64,000 bases of DNA from Lepidurus packardi. Lineage: Eukaryota > Arthropoda > Branchiopoda > Notostraca > Triopsidae. A program made the translations under genes and the position numbers. Positions 43,496-53,500 of this stretch are shown here, in pieces. Below the pieces are notes generated by a model, which was given only the letters and a program-made list of their open reading frames with translations, was not told where the DNA came from and made no database searches. The stretch covers positions 1 through 64,000 of the forward strand of contig JAKZAN010000063.1 of the NCBI GenBank assembly GCA_023053545.1, given 5' to 3'. Position 1 is the first letter of the stretch, and each line of letters opens with the position of its first letter.

Positions 43496-44545
43496 ATGAA
43501 AAAAAAGCTAGAAGCCGAATTAATCAGTATTGCCCACAAAATACTAAAACTAAAAAATAAGTCGGATGTCATTCAGCTGCATGAAGAATCTCGGAAATTG
43601 TACGAAAAATTAAGTGTACTGCGATTTGTAGAAGAGCATTTGGGCGACACAAAACCAACCATTAATATTGCAAATTTTAAGGAAATTTTGGAACAAGGCT
43701 TTGAAGCTGATCAGCAAGCGTTTAACCATGAAATTACTGCTGATGCCAAGCCTCGTGAAGAGATAGATGCTGATGCAAAAGCGAACGAGGTGCCAGCAGA
43801 ATCAGCGGTTTCCGAGATTATCGACGACGAAATATCAGATATTCTTGCAATGGCTGAAGCGATGAATCCTACTGAAATGTCCGTTGAAACCATTGCAGAA
43901 CCAGAGCCGGAAATGAACCAGGCTGAAGTAAATGAAGCAAACGAGGACGGCGCAAATGATGAAAACACGGAAGAAGAAGTAGAAACTGAAATTTCAGCAG
44001 CAGACGATGCGCTTTTTACGCCGGCGTTCGAAATGGGTTTTGGCGATCAAGAAGAAGAGACTCAAGAAAATCCTGCAAATGAAACACTTTTTGCAACAGG
44101 CCAAATTGCTTTTGATGATTTGCTAGGGCACGGCTATGAAGATCCGGTTTTTGTGAAACCTGAAGAATTACAAACCGAACGCAAAGACAACAATAAAAAA
44201 GAACCAAAATCGCTGCAAGATGCTGCGTTTTCAGGAAATACGAAGCAGATCATACCGCAGATCCCAAGCAATAATGAAATCGCCGACAAAACGGTTTCCT
44301 TAAACGACCGACTTTCAAAAGGAATCAACGTGGGATTAAACGACCGAATCGCCTTTGTTAATCATTTATTCAACAATTCAGCCGAAGACTACAATCGGGT
44401 ATTGTCGCAATTGATAACCTTTGATACATATCCTGAAGCTTTGGAATTCATCGAACAAATGGTTAAACCTGATTATAATGATTGGAGCGGAAAGGAAGAA
44501 TATGAACAACGATTCCTGGAATTAGTCGAGAAAAAATTCATCTAA
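43496..44545 (+). CDS. acidic protein of unknown function
   Basis: 349 aa from the ATG MKKKLEAELISIAHKILKL; an upstream TTG at 43427 is unlikely. The middle third is very Glu/Asp/Ala-rich and low-complexity (about 80-210). The N-terminus is a short coiled coil and the C-terminus a helical domain (GINVGLNDRIAFVNHLFNN ... YNDWSGKEEYEQRFLELVEKK). It is a conserved flavobacterial type with no function I know. It overlaps rsmI by one base (TAATG), so co-translation is likely. Confidence 0.75.
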   Translation: MKKKLEAELISIAHKILKLKNKSDVIQLHEESRKLYEKLSVLRFVEEHLGDTKPTINIANFKEILEQGFEADQQAFNHEITADAKPREEIDADAKANEVPAESAVSEIIDDEISDILAMAEAMNPTEMSVETIAEPEPEMNQAEVNEANEDGANDENTEEEVETEISAADDALFTPAFEMGFGDQEEETQENPANETLFATGQIAFDDLLGHGYEDPVFVKPEELQTERKDNNKKEPKSLQDAAFSGNTKQIIPQIPSNNEIADKTVSLNDRLSKGINVGLNDRIAFVNHLFNNSAEDYNRVLSQLITFDTYPEALEFIEQMVKPDYNDWSGKEEYEQRFLELVEKKFI

Positions 44546-45222
44546 TGGGAAAATTGTTTATTGTGCCAACGCCTATCGGGAATCTAGAAGACATGACTTT
44601 TCGTGCCATCCGCATTCTCAAAGAAGCGGATTTGATTCTTGCAGAGGACACCCGAACGAGCGGAAAATTGCTGAAGCATTTTGAAATTGCGACGCATATG
44701 CACAGCCATCATATGCACAACGAACACAAAACAATCGATAATCTAATCGCTCGCCTAAAAGGACCAGAAACAATAGCCTTGATTTCTGATGCTGGAACGC
44801 CCGCAATTTCAGATCCTGGATTTTTGCTGACGCGCGCTTGTGTCGAAAATAATATTGAAGTCGAATGCCTGCCGGGCGCAACTGCCTTTGTACCTGCGCT
44901 GGTTAACAGCGGATTGCCAAATGATAAATTCGTTTTTGAAGGTTTCCTGCCGGATAAAAAAGGACGCCAAACCCGATATTTAGTCCTCGCAGAAGAAACA
45001 CGAACCATAATTTTATACGTATCGCCACATAAATTGGTGAAAACATTGGCCGAATTCATGACTTATTTTGGCGAAGACCGCCAAATTTGTGTTTCGCGCG
45101 AGCTGTCAAAACTACACGAGGAAAACGTGCGGGGAACGGCGAAGGAAATACTTGCGCATTTTGAAGCCAAGCCACCAAAAGGCGAAATCGTCGTTGTTGT
45201 TGCAGGAAAACCAACCAAGTAG
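44545..45222 (+). CDS. rsmI: 16S rRNA 2'-O-ribose C1402 methyltransferase
   Basis: SAM-dependent methylation of C1402 in 16S rRNA. 225 aa, a tetrapyrrole-methylase fold: FIVPTPIGNLEDMTFRAIRIL at the N-terminus, LAEDTRTSGKLL, ALISDAGTPAISDPG, the ECLPGATAFVPALVNSGLP loop and a C-terminal KGEIVVVVAG. Coupled to the acidic-protein gene upstream. Confidence 0.94.
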   Translation: MGKLFIVPTPIGNLEDMTFRAIRILKEADLILAEDTRTSGKLLKHFEIATHMHSHHMHNEHKTIDNLIARLKGPETIALISDAGTPAISDPGFLLTRACVENNIEVECLPGATAFVPALVNSGLPNDKFVFEGFLPDKKGRQTRYLVLAEETRTIILYVSPHKLVKTLAEFMTYFGEDRQICVSRELSKLHEENVRGTAKEILAHFEAKPPKGEIVVVVAGKPTK

Positions 45223-45256
45223 CTCGCGTTTTCTAAAGATCTGTTATAAAATACAA

Positions 45257-45781
45257 ATGGATGATATAACTACCAAAAGGGTAAGTCTAGGCGACTTGGA
45301 CATCCTGCAGCAAATTGGCAGGGAAACATTTTCTGAAACTTTTTCCGAATTCAATTCTGAAGAAAACATGAAAAGCTATTTGGAAGATGGATTTTCAAAA
45401 GAAAAACTAGCTTCCGAACTGGAAGATCAAAATTCCGAATTCTATTTTGCCATCCTGAATGATAGCATAGTAGGCTACTTGAAAGTAAATGTTGGCACAG
45501 CCCAAACTGAATTTCAAGACGAGGCAGCTTTTGAAATTGAAAGAATATATGTTTCGAGAAAATTTCATGGTAAAAACGTAGGGCAATCACTCTTCGATAT
45601 AGCAATCAACCTCGCAATACAAAAAAGAGCCAAATATATTTGGTTAGGCGTCTGGGAAAAAAATCACAGAGCAATTGGCTTCTACAAAAAAAATGGTTTT
45701 GTCAAATTCGACAAGCATCTTTTCAAATTGGGTAACGACGAACAAACAGACATCTTGATGAAACGCAGCCTAATGCAATAA
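45257..45781 (+). CDS. GNAT family N-acetyltransferase
   Basis: 174 aa from ATG MDDITTKRVSLGD; a longer reading overlaps rsmI and is not supported. The GNAT acetyl-CoA core is visible: FEIERIYVSRKFHGKNVGQS (motif A region), KYIWLGVWEKNHRAIGFYKKNGF. The acceptor is unknown. It starts 35 bp after rsmI. Confidence 0.85.
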   Translation: MDDITTKRVSLGDLDILQQIGRETFSETFSEFNSEENMKSYLEDGFSKEKLASELEDQNSEFYFAILNDSIVGYLKVNVGTAQTEFQDEAAFEIERIYVSRKFHGKNVGQSLFDIAINLAIQKRAKYIWLGVWEKNHRAIGFYKKNGFVKFDKHLFKLGNDEQTDILMKRSLMQ

Positions 45782-45815
45782 TACGGCTAAAATGTGCTGC
45801 AAAATCGCACGAATG

Positions 45816-46028
45816 CTATCGAAACAAGCGGCCAATCCTTTTCACAAAAAATGAAATCGCGAAAAAGTTAATCGCAATAACTAGCAACGCTAAAAAAGCA
45901 AACATTAAAATCTCAAAAATATTCACGAACCAATTTGATTTCCGATTCGAAAAGTCGGCAACAAAAACGCCAATCGACAATATAAAGGAGAGCGCACCAA
46001 TTATAATCAGTTTCTTTTCCGAAGACAT
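45816..46028 (-). CDS. small two-span membrane protein of unknown function
   Basis: 70 aa from ATG (MSSEKKLIIIGALSFILSIG). Two hydrophobic spans (about 7-24 and 38-62) and a basic tail (KRIGRLFR). A TTG start six codons earlier is possible. Divergent from recJ. No family recognised. Confidence 0.55.
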   Translation of the reverse strand: MSSEKKLIIIGALSFILSIGVFVADFSNRKSNWFVNIFEILMFAFLALLVIAINFFAISFFVKRIGRLFR

Positions 46029-46077
46029 ATTAATTTTTTTAGTCAAAATCTGTTTGTAAAATTACACATTCCGATCA

Positions 46078-46106
46078 TTTGTGGTGTCGCTTTTTGTGTA
46101 TTTTTG
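46078..46106 (+). promoter_or_regulatory. recJ promoter
   Basis: TTTG (46078-46081), 17 nt, TATTTTTG (46099-46106): an excellent match to the Bacteroidota consensus, 39 nt before the recJ ATG. Confidence 0.7.
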
Positions 46107-46145
46107 GGCCTATATAAATAATCGATACCATCCAAATTTCAAACT

Positions 46146-47835
46146 ATGCGCCGCACGATTAAACCACAAGCCGACCAAACCACAACAAAAAACCTCGCAG
46201 AAACATTAAACATATCCGAATGCGTAGCTGCTTTATTGGTGCAGCGCGGCATTGAAACATACGACGACGCGCGTGCTTTTTTTCGGCCTACTTTAGCCGA
46301 TCTGCACGATCCCTACCTTATGAAGGACATGGATAATGCGGTTGAACGAATCGAAAAAGCAATTCAAAACGAAGAAAACATCATGGTTTTCGGCGATTAT
46401 GATGTCGACGGAACCACCGCCGTTTCGTTAATGGCGTCTTATCTGCGGTCCTTCTATCCAAATGTCGCCACCTATATTCCAGATCGATACGATGAAGGCT
46501 ACGGCGTTTCATTCAAAGGGATCGATTTTGCTGAAGACAATGATATGTCGCTGATTATCGCCCTCGATTGCGGCATAAAATCAATCGACCATGTTGCATA
46601 CGCGAAACAAAAAGGCATCGATTTCATCATTTGCGACCACCACAGGCCGGGCGACAAATTGCCTGACGCGGTTGCGGTACTCGACCCAAAACGAAGCGAT
46701 TGCAATTACCCTTACGACGAATTATGTGGCTGTGGCGTGGGCTTTAAACTCGTGCAAGCGCTCGGCCAGAACCGAAATCAAGATATTGAGGATCTAAAAA
46801 TCTACTTGGATTTAGTCGCAACTGCAATCGCAGCCGACATCGTGCCAATTACGGGTGAAAACAGAATACTGGCCAAATTCGGGCTCGAAATCATAAACAA
46901 TTCGCCACGTCCCGGAATTCAGGCTTTGGCCAATCAAGCTAAAAAAGATGCGCTCGACATTACGGATGTCGTGTTCATCCTCGCGCCGCGAATCAACGCA
47001 GCTGGCAGAATCCGACACGGGAATTATGCGGTCCAATTGTTAACGGAATTCGACCTGGATCAAGCAACGCAATTTGCCAAGGAAATCGAGCAGTACAACA
47101 CAGATCGGAAGTCGCTCGACAAGAAAATAACTGCCGAAGCACTCATGCAAATCTCCAACAATAGTGAGCAAGATCGTTATTCAACAGTCGTCTATGCTGA
47201 AGATTGGCACAAAGGCGTAATCGGAATTGTGGCGAGCCGACTCATCGAAAATTACTACCGACCAACGCTCGTTTTCACCAAAAGCGGCGATAAATTGGCG
47301 GCATCCGCGCGTTCTGTCAAGGATTTTGACGTCTACAATGCGCTCGAAAAATGTGCGGAACACCTGGAACAATTTGGCGGCCACATGTACGCCGCGGGCA
47401 TGACAATCAAACCTGAAAATTATGCTGCCTTCAAAGCGGCTTTCGAAAAATGCGTCCAAGAAACCATTAATCCAGAGTGTCGAACACCCAGAAATATTGG
47501 TCGACTGCGAACTCGAGTTTAGCGACATTACCCCCAAATTCATCCGACTCCTAAAAGAATTCGAACCTTTCGGACCTGGAAATATGGCGCCAGTATTCTT
47601 GTCAAAAAACGTTCGCGATACGGGTTATGCACGCACTATCGGCGCAGATGACAGTCATTTAAAGATGACGGTGACGCAAGAAAACAGCGATCGATTTGCG
47701 GCAATTTTCTTCAACGCCGGCGATAAATTAAGTCTTGTGTCCAATAAAAAACCTTTCGAAATGGTCTATGCAATAACCGAAAACGAGTGGAAAGGCAACG
47801 TGGCAATTCAATTAAATCTCAAAGATATTCGCTAA
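46146..47835 (+). pseudogene. recJ: single-stranded-DNA exonuclease RecJ, frameshifted
   Basis: 5'-3' ssDNA exonuclease of recombination and repair. The DHH motifs are intact: FGDYDVDGTTA, ALDCGI, CDHHRPG, GCGVGFKL, and the DHHA1 part FGGHMYAAGMTI. Frame 1 stops at 47522 after NPECRTPRNIG; the remainder (HPEILVDCELEFSDITPKFI onward, to 47835) continues in another frame. The break is near 47475-47479 (AGAG run) and fits a 2-nt deletion or 1-nt insertion. The joined length (about 563 codons) is normal for RecJ, so a sequencing indel is likely. Confidence 0.85.
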
Positions 47836-47839
47836 TTTT

Positions 47840-47990
47840 TTTGGGCGTGCCGCGTTTCAGCAGTTGTCGGTCATTCGGCTGCAATACACGCGTCGGGCTG
47901 TACATTGCAATCTTTTTTGCCATCAAATTCGCCATAAAATCAAGCTGCTATTAGGCAAAAAAGGATTTCCATTTCCATCCCTCACGCAGG
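47840..47990. repeat. dispersed intergenic repeat, family B copy 2
   Basis: Begins TTTGGGCGTGCCGCG like 14082, has a TCTTTTTTGCC / GGCAAAAAAGGAT inverted pair and ends CATCCCTCACGCAGG, directly against the lpxH stop codon. Confidence 0.75.
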
Positions 47991-47991
47991 C

Positions 47992-48752
47992 CTAAGGAAA
48001 AACGTATTGTTTCAATTCGAAATCATTTCCATCAAAAACGCCATACGTGAAATACCCAATCCAATCGCCAAGATTGATGTAATCGGAATTATCCCCAACC
48101 GGAATCTGCATCGGCAAATGTCTGTGCCCGAATACGAAGTAATTATAATGTTTGGTTTCCAACTTCCGTTTGGCATACAAAACCAGCCATTCTTTGTCTT
48201 CTCCCAAAAACCGAACATCTTCATCGCCAGAAATCAATTTGTTTTTAACCGAAAGGTATTGCGCCAATGCGACGCCAATATCAGGATGAAGCCAACGGTA
48301 CAACCATTTGAAAACGGCGCACGAAAAACTTTTTTCATCCGCTTGTAACCTTTATCGCCTGGCCCCAATCCGTCGCCATGTGCAATGAGAAAAGTTTTCC
48401 CATTAAATTCAAATTCTTTGCCTTCGTGGTAAACCGGAATATTCAATTCCTTTTCGAAATAATCGCCCATCCACAAATCGTGATTGCCCACAAAAAAGTA
48501 AATCGGGATGCCGCTGTCTCGCAATTCAGCAAGTTTGCCCAAAACACGCACGAAACCTTTTGGCACTACTTTTTTATATTCAAACCAAAAGTCGAATAAG
48601 TCACCCAATAGGAATATTGCTTCAGCGTCGGCCTTAATTTCATCAAGCCAAGCCACGAAACGTTGTTCACGCGGTCTACTCAATTCGGCAGTTGGTGCGC
48701 CAAAATGTTGGTCGGAGGCGAAATATACTTTTTTGTTTGGTGCGATCAGCAT
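47992..48752 (-). pseudogene. lpxH: UDP-2,3-diacylglucosamine diphosphatase, frameshifted
   Basis: Lipid A biosynthesis metallophosphoesterase. Calcineurin-like motifs: ASDQHFG (N-terminal), LLGDLFDFWFE, FVGNHDLWM, IAHGDGLGPGDKGYK, and in the second frame FGHRHLP. The first frame runs 48752-48234 and derails after KKVFRAPF; the second (47992-48303) holds YRWLHPDIGVALAQYL onward. One missing base in the A4 run at 48311-48314 (T-run on the coding strand) explains the break. The gene is essential in most Gram-negatives, so this is probably a sequence error. Confidence 0.85.
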
Positions 48753-48761
48753 GAAGTCAGA

Positions 48762-49214
48762 TTAAAGATTATCGGACGCATACCATTCTGCGAATGAGGT
48801 TTCCGTTTCCTGCAATTTAAGCGAATGCAGCTTGATGTTGCCCGGAAGTCGGTTGCTTATTTTCTCAGCAAAATCGATCACCATGTTCTCACTTGTAGGC
48901 TGATAATCAACTAAAATTACGTGATGTCCGCGGGACTTCAATTCCTGCGCCAATTCAATATGCGGCGTATTCTGATTGAAAACTGTTGCATGATCAAAAA
49001 CATCCACGACTTCTTCTCTCACGATTTTCTTCAAATCCGAAAAGTCGATTACCATGCCAAACTTCACGTTGCCCATATCGGCAATCGGCACGCCAATCAC
49101 CGTAACCGACAATTTATAGCTGTGACCATGCACGTTGCGGCATTTGCCATCATATCCATATAGGGCGTGCCCGGTTTCAAAACTAAATTGCTTGGTGATT
49201 CTGATATTGCTCAT
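48762..49214 (-). CDS. queD: 6-carboxytetrahydropterin synthase (6-pyruvoyl-tetrahydropterin synthase family)
   Basis: Probable queuosine-pathway enzyme. 150 aa from ATG MSNIRITKQFSFETGHAL. Zinc His residues lie in FETGHALYG and NVHGHSYKL, with the catalytic Cys in GKCRNVHGH. The DFSDLKK and DHATVFN motifs follow. An ATG six codons upstream (49232) lies within the promoter -7 box, so it is rejected. It ends 9 bp before lpxH on the same strand, an operon. Confidence 0.9.
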   Translation of the reverse strand: MSNIRITKQFSFETGHALYGYDGKCRNVHGHSYKLSVTVIGVPIADMGNVKFGMVIDFSDLKKIVREEVVDVFDHATVFNQNTPHIELAQELKSRGHHVILVDYQPTSENMVIDFAEKISNRLPGNIKLHSLKLQETETSFAEWYASDNL

Positions 49215-49229
49215 GAGTCGAATTTGGGG

Positions 49230-49237
49230 CAAATTTA
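49230..49237 (-). promoter_or_regulatory. TAnnTTTG -7 box for queD-lpxH
   Basis: Minus strand TAAATTTG, 15 nt before the queD ATG at 49214. Confidence 0.5.
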
Positions 49238-49288
49238 GTAAAAACCGCGCTTTCTGTGCCGAATTTATATTTTAAAACAGAAATGTGC

Positions 49289-49296
49289 TATATTTG
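49289..49296 (+). promoter_or_regulatory. TAnnTTTG -7 box for tRNA-Ala
   Basis: TATATTTG, 7 nt before the 5' end of the tRNA. Confidence 0.55.
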
Positions 49297-49303
49297 CGGC
49301 CTC

Positions 49304-49377
49304 GGGGGATTAGCTCATTTGGCTAGAGCGCTTGCCTGGCAGGCAAGAGGTGACCGGTTCGAATCCGGTATTCTCCA
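49304..49377 (+). tRNA. tRNA-Ala (GGC)
   Basis: 74 nt: acceptor GGGGGAT/ATTCTCC with the G3-U70 alanine identity pair, D-arm GCTC/GAGC, anticodon stem CTTGC/GCAAG with loop CTGGCAG (anticodon GGC), T-arm CCGG-TTCGAAT-CCGG, discriminator A. CCA is not encoded. Confidence 0.95.
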
Positions 49378-49378
49378 C

Positions 49379-49424
49379 AAAAAAAGGGCTAGTAATCAAA
49401 CTTAATTACTAACCCTTTTTTTAT
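49379..49424. terminator. bidirectional terminator after tRNA-Ala and the thermonuclease gene
   Basis: Long hairpin GGGCTAGTAAT/ATTACTAACCC (one mismatch) flanked by A and T runs. Its right arm covers the last codons of the convergent thermonuclease gene. Confidence 0.8.
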
Positions 49425-49974
49425 TCTTTTTTTTCAGCTGCCGCCACTCCCAAGGCGCCACAGGATTCGGCTCAACCCAAAGGCCAACTTTCTTTTTTCG
49501 CGCTTCAAGCTCTAAGTTCGCGTATGTTACATCTTTAGAATATTTTTTGTAATGCCAAGCTAGACCTTGCTTTACCAATTCTTGGTTTAAATTCGTTCCG
49601 TCCGAAAGGATAACTTCTGCGATCAGTCGGTTGTATCGGTCAAATTTGTATCCGTTTCTAAGCCGAACGCTTTTGCCAAAACATTTGTCTGAAACGAAGT
49701 ATTTTGCCTTGGTGCCAAATGCTTGCTTTTTTTCCGGACAATCGACATTCGCGAATCTAACAATTTGTTCCCTGCCATTCACCAAAAGAACGAAAGTATC
49801 GCCATCTTTCACGCCCACAACCTGATAAGAATCGGGGAATAAGTTCGATTTTTTGGCGCCGAGTGCATTTTCTGTCCTGCTCTTCCGATGGGTGAAGTCC
49901 TGCGCGTGACAGAACTGAATTGTAAACGCTGTGACCAAGACGCTCACAACCAGCAACCAAATTTGTTTTTTCAT
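49402..49974 (-). CDS. secreted thermonuclease (SNase-like) family protein
   Basis: 190 aa, signal peptide (MKKQIWLLVVSVLVTAFTIQFCHA). The staphylococcal-nuclease fold is visible: VGVKDGDTFVLLV, VRFANVDCPEKKQAFG (Arg and Glu of the active site), GYKFDRYNRLIAEV (second Arg). Probably a periplasmic or extracellular nuclease. The C-terminus is very basic (KKKNKKRVSN). It ends within the tRNA-Ala terminator. Confidence 0.88.
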   Translation of the reverse strand: MKKQIWLLVVSVLVTAFTIQFCHAQDFTHRKSRTENALGAKKSNLFPDSYQVVGVKDGDTFVLLVNGREQIVRFANVDCPEKKQAFGTKAKYFVSDKCFGKSVRLRNGYKFDRYNRLIAEVILSDGTNLNQELVKQGLAWHYKKYSKDVTYANLELEARKKKVGLWVEPNPVAPWEWRQLKKKNKKRVSN

Positions 49975-50019
49975 TTTTAATTTTTAACCAGAATTTATTA
50001 AGACATCACGTCGTTGCGA

Positions 50020-50508
50020 CTATTTAAGCGGAGCACCCACAGCAATATCGCAGCGGTGGCCTTCTTGTCCGTGTGGCGGATTCATTCCCGGTTCAACCGG
50101 CACGTTTAAAATCGCGGGTGTCGACGCTTGTTGCTTGGTTTGTTGGTCAATTTGTTGCTGTATTTGTGCGTTCACGTCTGGTGTCATAGAAACCGATTGT
50201 GCAGGAGCTTGTGCAGGCTTGCTGTTCAGCGGAGCGCCAACGGCAATATCGCATCGGTGACCTGGCTGGCCGTGTGGCGGATTCATCCCTTTGGCAACCT
50301 GGATTGGCGCCGCAGTTGTTTGAGTTTGCATTTGCATTTGTGGTTGCGCCTGTTGCTGCATTTGTGGCGCTTCTTGCGCGGTGCTAATTGGTGCTGCGGT
50401 AGTATTTTCCGGAGGTGCAACGCTGGATTCTTGCGGCTCTAGATCTCGTTTGCAAGAAGTTAATCCCAATACTGCAAAAAGTAGCGCGAAAGCTGTTGTA
50501 TTTTTCAT
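50020..50508 (-). CDS. lipoprotein with two MNPPHG...HRCDIAVGAPL motifs
   Basis: 162 aa with lipobox LTSC (about 16-19). A long Gln/Ala/Pro-rich linker separates two nearly identical segments, GMNPPHGQPGHRCDIAVGAP and GMNPPHGQEGHRCDIAVGAP, the second at the very C-terminus. Each carries Cys and two His residues, which could bind a metal or haem (inference). The function is unknown. A TATATTTG promoter box lies at 50529-50536. Confidence 0.75.
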   Translation of the reverse strand: MKNTTAFALLFAVLGLTSCKRDLEPQESSVAPPENTTAAPISTAQEAPQMQQQAQPQMQMQTQTTAAPIQVAKGMNPPHGQPGHRCDIAVGAPLNSKPAQAPAQSVSMTPDVNAQIQQQIDQQTKQQASTPAILNVPVEPGMNPPHGQEGHRCDIAVGAPLK

Positions 50509-50528
50509 GTTGATTCTTTTAAGAAATT

Positions 50529-50536
50529 CAAATATA
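50529..50536 (-). promoter_or_regulatory. TAnnTTTG -7 box for the MNPPHG lipoprotein
   Basis: Minus strand TATATTTG, 21 nt before the ATG. Confidence 0.5.
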
Positions 50537-50555
50537 ATATTTTATGTGTAACCGT

Positions 50556-53500
50556 TTAGAAAAATGCGCGCAACTGAACACTTCCGGTATGAATAGCCTT
50601 CGAGTCTTCGCCTTTGCGACCTTGGTAGTTGAGGTTGATGTCTAAAAATTGGGTGAGGTTTTTCTGGACCAATAAGCGCCAAACAAGGTTTTTACCGGGT
50701 TGCAGTCCTTCCAACATTTGAAACGCAACTGGCGACGTCAAGTTGCCTTCGAATTTGTTTTGAAAAAGCGAAAATTCGCCGCTCATGGTCAGTTGTTTTT
50801 CGCTTGCAAAAGTAAATGAAGTACCAAACCGATCTTGGGCTAATGTCTCCAGATTTCCAATTGTATTTTCTTTCAATTGGCGCTCATAAAACAAATCGAA
50901 TGAAGCGTTTTTCGACAATATATAGGAAATTTTTGGCGCAATTTGATAGCCGTCTATGTTGAAATTTCGGTCGACCAAGTTGTCTACAAAATTGGCTGTT
51001 CGGGTCGAAGATTCAATCGTCTTGGCACCCAAGCCAAACAACCATGTTTTTTTAAACAAGTGCGCATACTGGATTTGGTGCGAGGCATTCTTACTTTCCT
51101 GTGACCCAACAGAGAGCAGGTTTTTGGCGCGGTTTGATAAGAATGTATAGGTTACAGAATGGTCTTGTTTACCGCGGTTGTAAAACAAACTGTTCCGAAA
51201 ACTGGCATTCAACCCCAAAAGATTTAAGTCGGTGGTTCCAAAAGGACTGAGGTCGAAATCTTCTGATTCTCGCCGAACCTTCCGGTCGATCAGAACGGAA
51301 CTTTGGTTGTAGAAATGAGCCAAAGTTCTCAGCAAACCCGCTTTGTTCTGGTATTGCGCAAAATTTAAAGTAACCGATTCTGAAAGCCTGTTTTGGTGTG
51401 TTCTAATAAAAACCTGGTTGGGCAAAAATATCCGAACAAACTTGGCTTGATCCGGGAAAGGCGCAACTTCAAATTCTTGCAATTCTTGAATGCCGTTGCC
51501 GTTATAATCAATCCAAACATAGACGCCGCGGCCTGGTTCGACTTCCAAATAGGTAAATTCTTGCTGGGCAATCCGACCTGAATTGGTTTCGTAACTGGTC
51601 GTTGTGGATAGCAATTGCTTGAAGAAACGACCGTTATACACAATTCTTGAATTCAAAGAAGGCTCATTTTTCGGGGTTTCATCCGTAAATTTCAGATTCC
51701 TGTAATTCACAAACACGCTCAAGTCGTTTTTATCATTTTGTATAAGCTTCGATCTTAGGTAGTAGGATTTCGAATTATTCACGCGCTGCAAATTCCCCAT
51801 TTGCAAACTATCATTCGCCCGCTGCAAGTAACCCAATTGCACATATATTTTGGTCGAATCGCCGCGGCCGGCAAAAGCGCCGTATTCAGAAAATCGTTGA
51901 CTCAAATTGGTCAGCGCACCGTTTGTAAGCCGTTGCTGGTTGTGTTCCAATCGGTAACTGCCGCCAACCCAGTTTTTCTTGAAATTGTATTTTGTTTGTC
52001 CAAAAGCACGTGCGAAATTGGAGGATGATTCGCTTGCTTTACTGTCCAAATAACTGCCGTTTGCAAGTAGGTTCCAGTTGTGAATCTTGTAGGCCAAATC
52101 GACCACATGTCGGCTTCCCGAAAAATTTTGACTAAACTCCAATTTTTCAAATTGGTATTTGCCGAAACCGATTGAAGGTGAAATAGAATCAGCATTTAAT
52201 CTAGACTCAACGCCAGCGACTAATAACCGTTGATTTCCAAGTGGGTTCAGCAAGTTCCAATCGCGGTTAAACTCGATTGTAAACAAACGTTCAACTGTTC
52301 TAAATCGTTCTTGCGCAAACTGGTAATTGGTGAAAACATCGACTTTCATGCGTTTTTCGATAATGCGCTGCTTCGCATTAATACGCCCAGCCAATCCAGT
52401 ATTATTGCCGTCATCGAGACTTGAAAATAGATTCCGGTCGTTGTTGCTGAGGCCAAATTCAAAATCCACCGCAGTTTTTTCGTTGGGATTGATCTTCCCA
52501 TGAACGGTTGCAACCTGAATTTTTGTAGGCGGTGTTAGCCGAACTATAGGCTCGTAATTTCCTTGTGGAACCCCACTTAACGGTGCAATATATTCGAAGA
52601 TTCGCGTAATGGCATTGCCGTTCAAAAGCTTGTAGTTTCCTTGAAACTCGCCAACATTCGTAAACCGAACATTATACAATTCGGCTGCGGCATCATTTGA
52701 ATATTGGTATATTTCGACGCCATTCAATAGCACTTTTTGGTACAAAATCTTATTTTGTGAAAATGAATCCAAATAGGCGGAAGGCGCATTCATCAATCCT
52801 ATGTCATCGCCGGCAGCAACTAAAATTTGCGCTTGATCTTCTGAAAGGGACTGTTGCAAGGGCTGGTTTTTGATGTCGTTTTCAGAATAAACTGCCCCGC
52901 CAATCGACCATTTTTCCGATTCATGGCTCACACCTCCGTATGCAATTAGTCGGGTGTAGCTTCTTTCGGCATATTGGTACTCGACATTGATCCGCATTTC
53001 GGAAGTGATCGGGAATAAGGAGGTAAACGTAATTTCGCCCGCATTATAATCAACCACATAATCATTGCTTTCCCCGCGTTTGAGTAGGATGCCATTCACA
53101 AAAACACGTTCCGATCCAGAAATCACCAAAACATACAATTCGCCATTCGGCCCCCGCAATTTATACGGCCCTTGGTTGCCTTCCTGTCCCGTGAAGGTGC
53201 TACGCGAATACTGGCCGCGAACCAAAGCAGCTGAGGCAAAAACGGACGTCTTGTTTTCGGGCGTGCCAAAGTCGAAAGAGGTGGCAATCCCTTGCACTTT
53301 CTTATTGAAATTTAAAAACCTCGATTGCCGATTTTCGAGAAACAAATCGCCAGCACGAACACGCCATTTGTCGCCCGCGATTTCAATAAAAATCTGATCA
53401 AATTCGTCTAATTTCTGAGAATAGCCACCCTCTTGTAGCGGAATATTGCTGTCTTGAATTGAGGCGCGAAGCGTGACCTTGTCTGATAAATTACCAGAAA

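Noticed and set aside
47422-47835. 137-codon ORF as a separate gene
   Set aside because: From HPEILVD onward it is the RecJ C-terminus; the first residues are an out-of-frame reading of recJ.
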